In this document: one piece after another, positions 59,543 to 64,000 of the stretch
How the letters are laid out: every line of letters starts with the position of its first letter
Position numbering within the stretch: position 1 is the stretch's first letter
NCBI RefSeq assembly: GCF_000371925.1
Contig: NZ_AQVE01000006.1
Coordinates: 147,444 to 211,443, forward strand
Reading direction: 5' to 3'
Source: Thiolinea disciformis DSM 14473
GTDB taxonomy: Bacteria; Pseudomonadota; Gammaproteobacteria; Thiotrichales; Thiotrichaceae
Length of the DNA: 64,000 nt
The notes under the pieces: generated by a model
Seen by the model: the letters and a program-made list of their open reading frames with translations, nothing else
Databases searched by the model: none
What the model was told of the DNA's origin: nothing
Made by a program: the position numbers and the translations under genes

Positions 59543-61522
59543 CTAATCCACCCAATCGGTCGCATAGCCTTGGTGAAAAGGAATGCATAAGTCGGGCGCT
59601 TGCAATTCCTCAATCTGTACTGGTACTCCCTCATCATTTAACCACACGCGCCCGATACCACTGCGGGTTAACAGGCGTTGGTGTTTATATCGTCCTGGAA
59701 ATTGCCCAGGGCGGCGTTGGCGAATGCGCATATCACGGCGGCGCGTTAACCAGTTGAGCGGTGAATAGGTGAAAAATAAAATACGATTAATGCGATCGAA
59801 AAAGCGTAATAGCTTAGGAGGAAATTCGTTTTTAATTCCTGAGCTGGTGATTTGCCAAATATGCGGCGTCTTTTCATGGTGACGAATCCGCACATCATAA
59901 ACGAAGGAATAATGGACATCGCCGGATAAAATCACAAAGTTATGAGGTGTACGACGGTGGCGAAAAATACTCAAAATCGTGTAGGCCGCTTTACGGTGTG
60001 CCATCCAGTTTTCAGCATCAACTAGCAAAGGGTAACCAATCCACGTAAACACACGTTGCACTACTTCAATAATTTTGACCCCGAAAATGGGCGCAGGTGA
60101 TACTAAAATGACGCCTTTATCATGCCCTAACAGCGCTTGCTGTAGATCCATTAAGCCCTCCCAATCCAATAAACCTGAAGGATGGCTGGGCTTACGGTCT
60201 GAGCGCCAACGACGTGTGCGGCTATCAATCACTACAATCGGTGGTTCGGTCTTAACTTTGTATTCCCAACCATTAAAAGCAATCAGATCAGACACTAATT
60301 CGTCGTGTACTTTAATCGCATTACCGGTTACCACATGACGAATTTTATTCAGCATGGTTGGAGAAAAGTTTTGTGGTGCATTGCCCCAACCTTGAAAAAC
60401 CAGATAAGCAATCAAGGCATTGCCAATAATGCGTCGGGAAAAGGGGTGGCTATAGGCATTTTCTTCCCAGCGACGACTCAAATTCCAATCGTCGGTGATA
60501 TCATGATCGTCAAAGATCATATAAACCGGCAAATTAGCAAGCACTCTTTGCACCGTGGCTACTTCAGAGCGCAAGCGTTTAATCGCAATTAATTCTTTTT
60601 CATACCGCTCTTGGCGTTTTTTATCAGGAAATTTAATCGCCTCAAGATTGGTATATTCCCATAATTGTGGTGACCAAACTAATAAATACATAGTCACCAT
60701 TTCGGCTAAGCTGATTAAATGATTATCCGCACTCGAGGAGGTAAAAATCGGTTTTTTCGAAGCGCTAAAAAAGGTTTTTTTAATTTCGTGACCTTCACTA
60801 TTTAACTCAGGTAATAAATTTGCACGATGATAGTAAGCGTCTAAATTGCGATGCAATTCATGACTATCTTTAATGCGGCTACCCGGTAAGTATTCACGCG
60901 GAAACCCTAATGGTTTCAGGGCTTGGTGAATAGCCAATAGCATAGGTCCCGCCACATCATCCATATAGACCTGATCGCCAGTCAGCAATAATAAAGCCGG
61001 TTGTTCGGCCAAGTCATCGCGCGTGCTATGCGTTAAATGTAAAGCGCGATCCACCTCTAATAAGCCATCTGGGCCTTTATAATGGGGACGACGGCAGGAG
61101 CCGTGTAAAATCTGATTGAGGTAGGACTTAATAACAAAACAAGGGCGTGGTTCATCGTCATACAAAATATGTGGCGCTAGTGCTTGTAGCCACTCCAGCT
61201 TTCCGTCGTGCTCTAAACCAAGGTCATAACTTAGCCATTTATCTTGTGGCAGAGGTTGCTTTGGCTCGAGTACCAACAAGTGTAAGTGCACATGCTCAGC
61301 CAGTTTAATATAGCCCTCATGCGGCGGTGAAAATTGTTTTTCGGCCAGCAGGCTGTCTTGTTGATAGCCCTGTTCATAGCACTGTAGGGTGATCGGATAA
61401 GGCTCAGAACACACTAGCCAGACAATCAGCGTATCTTGGCTAACATGACGCAAAATAGGGCCTGCCAAAATGGCGGGCAAAGGTTTGTTGAATGGGTGTG
61501 AAGCTTGAATCGGCTCAGTCAT
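59543..61522 (-). CDS. PhoD-like metallophosphatase
   Basis: The 659-aa protein is a calcineurin-like phosphoesterase of the PhoD-like type: LLLTGDQVYMDDVAGPM (first metal pair), YMIFDDHDITDDWN (Asp-His pair), and VILSGDVHYSFVYDVRI near residue 530 (GDVHxS). It lacks a signal peptide and a Tat motif, unlike secreted PhoD, so it is probably cytosolic. An N-terminal beta domain (residues 1-130) precedes the phosphoesterase domain. It is divergent from the two-component system and starts 60 bases from the regulator; it may be a target. Confidence 0.85.
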   Translation of the reverse strand: MTEPIQASHPFNKPLPAILAGPILRHVSQDTLIVWLVCSEPYPITLQCYEQGYQQDSLLAEKQFSPPHEGYIKLAEHVHLHLLVLEPKQPLPQDKWLSYDLGLEHDGKLEWLQALAPHILYDDEPRPCFVIKSYLNQILHGSCRRPHYKGPDGLLEVDRALHLTHSTRDDLAEQPALLLLTGDQVYMDDVAGPMLLAIHQALKPLGFPREYLPGSRIKDSHELHRNLDAYYHRANLLPELNSEGHEIKKTFFSASKKPIFTSSSADNHLISLAEMVTMYLLVWSPQLWEYTNLEAIKFPDKKRQERYEKELIAIKRLRSEVATVQRVLANLPVYMIFDDHDITDDWNLSRRWEENAYSHPFSRRIIGNALIAYLVFQGWGNAPQNFSPTMLNKIRHVVTGNAIKVHDELVSDLIAFNGWEYKVKTEPPIVVIDSRTRRWRSDRKPSHPSGLLDWEGLMDLQQALLGHDKGVILVSPAPIFGVKIIEVVQRVFTWIGYPLLVDAENWMAHRKAAYTILSIFRHRRTPHNFVILSGDVHYSFVYDVRIRHHEKTPHIWQITSSGIKNEFPPKLLRFFDRINRILFFTYSPLNWLTRRRDMRIRQRRPGQFPGRYKHQRLLTRSGIGRVWLNDEGVPVQIEELQAPDLCIPFHQGYATDWVD

Positions 61523-61581
61523 ACTGTTCCATTAACAAAAGTTCATTAAATCAAGCGGCTAGTTGGTTTATGCTATTTCGC

Positions 61582-62265
61582 ATGAATATATTACTTGTTG
61601 AAGATGATAGCGCGACAGCGAGCTTTATCCAGAAAGGGTTAAGCGAAAGTGGATATATCGTTGATCACGCGGTGGATGGTGAAGATGGTCTGCATCTGGC
61701 GCTTACCGGCAGTTATGATGCGCTCATCATCGACCGTATGTTACCGCGCCGCGACGGTTTGTCGATAGTACAAACATTACGCTCACGTCAAATTGACACG
61801 CCCGTACTAATTCTTAGTGCTTTAGGCGAAGTCGATAATCGTGTGGAAGGTTTGCGTGCGGGTGGCGATGATTACCTAGTAAAACCTTACGCGTTCAGCG
61901 AGTTATTAGCACGGCTTCAGGCTTTACTGCGTCGCTCCCAGCCCACACCCGATCAAAGTGTGTTGCGCTTGCGTGATTTGGAAATGGATTTATTAAAGCG
62001 CCAAGTCAAGCGAGCTGGCCAACCCATTAACTTACAGCCACGTGAGTTTACCTTGCTTGAGTATTTATTACGTCATGCAGGTCAGGTGGTGACGCGCACG
62101 ATGTTATTAGAGAAAGTATGGGATTATCACTTTGATCCGCAAACGAATGTGATCGATGTGCACATTAGTCGCTTACGCAGCAAATTAGATAAGGATTTTG
62201 AAGTGCCGCTTTTGCACACCATCCGTGGGGCGGGCTATTTGTTATATGACCCTGAAGCTGCTTAA
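61582..62265 (+). CDS. OmpR/PhoB-family response regulator
   Basis: The 227-aa regulator has an N-terminal receiver domain (acidic pair in LVEDD, phosphoacceptor Asp51 in LIIDRMLP, Thr/Ser and Lys in YLVKPYAFSELLARL) and a C-terminal winged helix (NLQPREFTLLEYLLRHAGQVVTR, then VDVHISRLRSKL). It resembles QseB/TctD-type regulators. Start 61582 fits the family; an in-frame ATG at 61570 is possible. The following kinase gene overlaps it by 20 bases. Confidence 0.92.
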   Translation: MNILLVEDDSATASFIQKGLSESGYIVDHAVDGEDGLHLALTGSYDALIIDRMLPRRDGLSIVQTLRSRQIDTPVLILSALGEVDNRVEGLRAGGDDYLVKPYAFSELLARLQALLRRSQPTPDQSVLRLRDLEMDLLKRQVKRAGQPINLQPREFTLLEYLLRHAGQVVTRTMLLEKVWDYHFDPQTNVIDVHISRLRSKLDKDFEVPLLHTIRGAGYLLYDPEAA

Positions 62266-63679
62266 TACCACAGTATTCCGCCTTTCTTTGGTGTATGTAC
62301 TGCTATTTAGTTTAGTGGCTGCGGTTGCCATGGGCTTTATTTATTGGGTTGCTAAAGACCATATTGCGCAACAAACCGATACGCGTTTACGCCTTGAAAG
62401 CCAAGTATTAGCAGAGCACTATCGCACGGGTTCGATGGGATCTTTGCAGGAAACCGTGCGCTTGCGTAATCGCGATAGTGCACGCGGTGATAAGCGCTTT
62501 TTCGTTTATGCACTCACCGATCAAATTATGTCGGAGAGTCTGAAAAAGGGCGAAGATTATTTTCAAGAAGGCCGTTTGACTTTTGCTACCTTGACCTATG
62601 CACAAGTTCTACGGTTAGTCAGTATTCCTGCCTATGCCAGCCAAAGTGATAAAGCACGTACTCTAGTAACCGATTTACAAGGCGGTTGGCAGCTTTTGGT
62701 GGCGGCTGATTTGAGTGAGCAGCGTGCCCTATTGGAAAAAATGCGTGGCAGTATTTGGGCGGCGATTGGCGTGATTGCGGCGTCAGCGATCTTGGGTGGC
62801 GTGTTAATGGGTTATTACGTGCTGCGTCGCATCGATGGTGTCAGCAAAACCGCCACCAGTATTATTAAGGGTGATTTGAGTCAGCGCATGACGGTCACTA
62901 ATCGCAATGATGAATTTGATCGGCTTAGCGAAGTTTTGAACAGTATGTTGCAGCGTACTGAGCAGCTCATGCAGGCGATGCGCGAAGTGACCGATAACCT
63001 AGCACACGATTTGCGTAATCCTTTAAATCGTTTGCGTAACCGCCTAGACCTTAATCGTTTTCATAAGCCGGATGTACAAGTTTTACAGCAAACGCAACAA
63101 GATGCGCTGCAAGATGTCGATGATTTGATCAAGACCTTTAATGCTTTGTTGAGCATTGCCCAAGCCGAGTCAGGCGTACATCGGGATGATTGGGAAATGG
63201 TGAATATTAGTGCCTTGGTCAGTGATTTAGGCGAGCTATATGAAGCGGTGGCAGAAGAGCAAGACCTGCACCTCAGTTATCATGCAGAACAGGGTTTACA
63301 AATCTATGGTAATCGCCAGTTATTGGCACAAGCCTTAACGAATTTGCTGGATAATGCAGTGAAATACACACCAACAGGTGGACAGCTTGGTCTTGAAGCA
63401 CGCCAGCTTGGACAAAAAGTCGAAATCAGTGTGTATGACAATGGTCCCGGCATTCCCAGTGAACAACATGAGCGGGTCTTTGAGCGTTTTGTGCGTTTGG
63501 ATAATGCCCGTAGTTCTGTGGGCAATGGTTTAGGCTTAAGTTTGGTGAAGGCGTTTACCGATTTGCACGGAGCGACAATCCATTTGGAGGATAATCAACC
63601 CGGTTTGCGCGTGGTATTGCGTTTCGATACCGGCAATACACCACGTCCTGCTGTGCGTGTAGGGAATGGTCATTCTTGA
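62246..63679 (+). CDS. Membrane sensor histidine kinase
   Basis: The 477-aa kinase has an N-terminal helix (LVYVLLFSLVAAVAMGFIYW), a periplasmic domain (about 45-170), a second helix (IWAAIGVIAASAILGGVLMG), a HAMP segment, HisKA with His254 in NLAHDLRNPLNRL, and an ATPase domain with N box (LTNLLDNAVKYT), DNGPGIPS and NGLGLSLVK. It pairs with the regulator at 61582 (20-base overlap). The signal is unknown; context suggests the PhoD-like gene may be regulated. Confidence 0.92.
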   Translation: MTLKLLNTTVFRLSLVYVLLFSLVAAVAMGFIYWVAKDHIAQQTDTRLRLESQVLAEHYRTGSMGSLQETVRLRNRDSARGDKRFFVYALTDQIMSESLKKGEDYFQEGRLTFATLTYAQVLRLVSIPAYASQSDKARTLVTDLQGGWQLLVAADLSEQRALLEKMRGSIWAAIGVIAASAILGGVLMGYYVLRRIDGVSKTATSIIKGDLSQRMTVTNRNDEFDRLSEVLNSMLQRTEQLMQAMREVTDNLAHDLRNPLNRLRNRLDLNRFHKPDVQVLQQTQQDALQDVDDLIKTFNALLSIAQAESGVHRDDWEMVNISALVSDLGELYEAVAEEQDLHLSYHAEQGLQIYGNRQLLAQALTNLLDNAVKYTPTGGQLGLEARQLGQKVEISVYDNGPGIPSEQHERVFERFVRLDNARSSVGNGLGLSLVKAFTDLHGATIHLEDNQPGLRVVLRFDTGNTPRPAVRVGNGHS

Positions 63680-63702
63680 GCAGGTGCTAGTGGCGTTTGG
63701 CG

Positions 63703-64000
63703 CTTATATAGTAAATTCTGCTAATTAAGCTACACTCTAATACTGGTCAATTCTCAAGAGACGCTCCGCGATGGGTGTGTATGGTTTAGAATTACGAGAA
63801 CGCGTGTTGGCGGCTTATGAACGGCATCAGAATAAAAGTTTAGTGTGTCGCGAGTTTCAAATAGCGCGAACGACATTGGATGACTGGATACGCTGGCAGG
63901 CGGAAGGACGTTTAAAGCCGGAGGTGTGGTCGCGTGGACGTCGGCATACCATTCAGGATTGGGACGCGTTTAAAAGGTTTGTGGAGCAAGCCTCCTTCAC
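63703..64000 (+). mobile_element. IS630-family insertion sequence, left end and truncated transposase
   Basis: A transposase reading frame starts at ATG 63771 and runs out of the window. Its N terminus (ELRERVLAAYERHQNKSLVCREFQIARTTLDDWIRW) is the helix-turn-helix of IS630-type transposases (residues 6-40). The element's left end is probably at the TATATAGTAAATTCTG sequence near 63706, since IS630 elements insert at TA and duplicate it. The right end is outside the window. Confidence 0.75.
63771..64000 (+). CDS. IS630-family transposase, N-terminal part (truncated by window edge)
   Basis: Seventy-six codons are seen. The first 50 residues form the DNA-binding helix-turn-helix (LVCREFQIARTTLDDWI), with a basic segment after it (SRGRRHTIQDWDAFKRFV), as in Synechocystis-type IS630 ORFA. 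The catalytic DDE domain must lie beyond the edge, either in the same frame or in a second overlapping frame reached by -1 frameshifting, both of which occur in this family. Confidence 0.75.
   Translation, partial: MGVYGLELRERVLAAYERHQNKSLVCREFQIARTTLDDWIRWQAEGRLKPEVWSRGRRHTIQDWDAFKRFVEQASF

Noticed and set aside
1..64000. CRISPR array
   Set aside because: No regularly spaced direct repeats were seen; the only tandem repeat is the double 20-mer at 53831-53870.

Overview
The window is 64 kb of ordinary chromosomal DNA from a gammaproteobacterium. Proteins such as YcaO, YheS, NudE, YrfG, MutY/YggX, ProC/YggT and a YfeY-like lipoprotein are of enterobacterial/Thiotrichales type. The complete hydrogen-oxidation locus suggests a chemolithotroph, possibly a Thiothrix-like sulfur bacterium. 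That placement is inferred from gene content and was not tested by a search.

Layout. 1-6.2 kb: the end of an SGNH hydrolase gene, a GNAT acetyltransferase, a secreted PQQ-type sugar dehydrogenase, hisA-hisF, and an unusual soluble AAA+ ATPase fused to an FtsH-type (M41) zinc protease. 6.2-8.0 kb: a sigma-54 promoter with an upstream dyad drives a roughly 0.5 kb structured, apparently non-coding stretch containing two aberrant tRNA-like genes, followed by a slipin/SPFH gene. This resembles the RNA-repair (RtcR/RtcB, Ro/Y RNA) type of locus and is the most interesting element here.

8.0-27.2 kb: a complete [NiFe]-hydrogenase island. On the minus strand, behind a very good sigma-54 promoter, are hyaA-hyaB-small membrane protein-hyaC (an O2-tolerant, membrane-bound uptake enzyme with the six-cysteine proximal cluster signature). 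On the plus strand is a tightly coupled string of maturation, sensing and accessory genes: hyaD, hoxL, hyaE, hyaF, hoxR, hoxT, hoxV, hypA, hypB, hoxA, hoxJ, hoxB, hoxC, hypF, hypC, hypD, hypE. The regulatory hydrogenase HoxBC would sense H2, HoxJ would relay the signal, and the sigma-54 activator HoxA would switch on the minus-strand promoter. HoxJ lacks the usual PAS segment, and hypF carries an in-frame palindromic repeat insertion.

27-39 kb: secreted proteins of unknown function, then nrtR divergent from an SPFH protein plus NAD-kinase-like operon with two identical palindromic operators in between, a degenerate stretch, an RskA-like protein, ycaO, yrfG, an M23 peptidase with a Cys-rich lipoprotein, and a beta-propeller lipoprotein. 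39-53.7 kb: housekeeping and envelope genes (nudE, DUF2279, DUF2156, proC-yggT, a LysE exporter, a five-gene NTF2/SDR/amine oxidase/DUF1365/CFA-synthase operon for fatty-acid modification, yheS, a 5'-3' exonuclease, a YfeY-like lipoprotein, yggX-mutY).

53.7-64 kb: tRNA-Gly(CCC), a perfect 20-bp tandem duplication, a HipA-like kinase gene broken by one frameshift in a poly-A run together with its DUF3037 partner, a Do-family periplasmic protease, a beta-helix-like protein and a secreted partner of unknown function, a PhoD-like phosphatase divergent from an OmpR/EnvZ-type two-component system, and the beginning of an IS630-family insertion sequence at the right edge.
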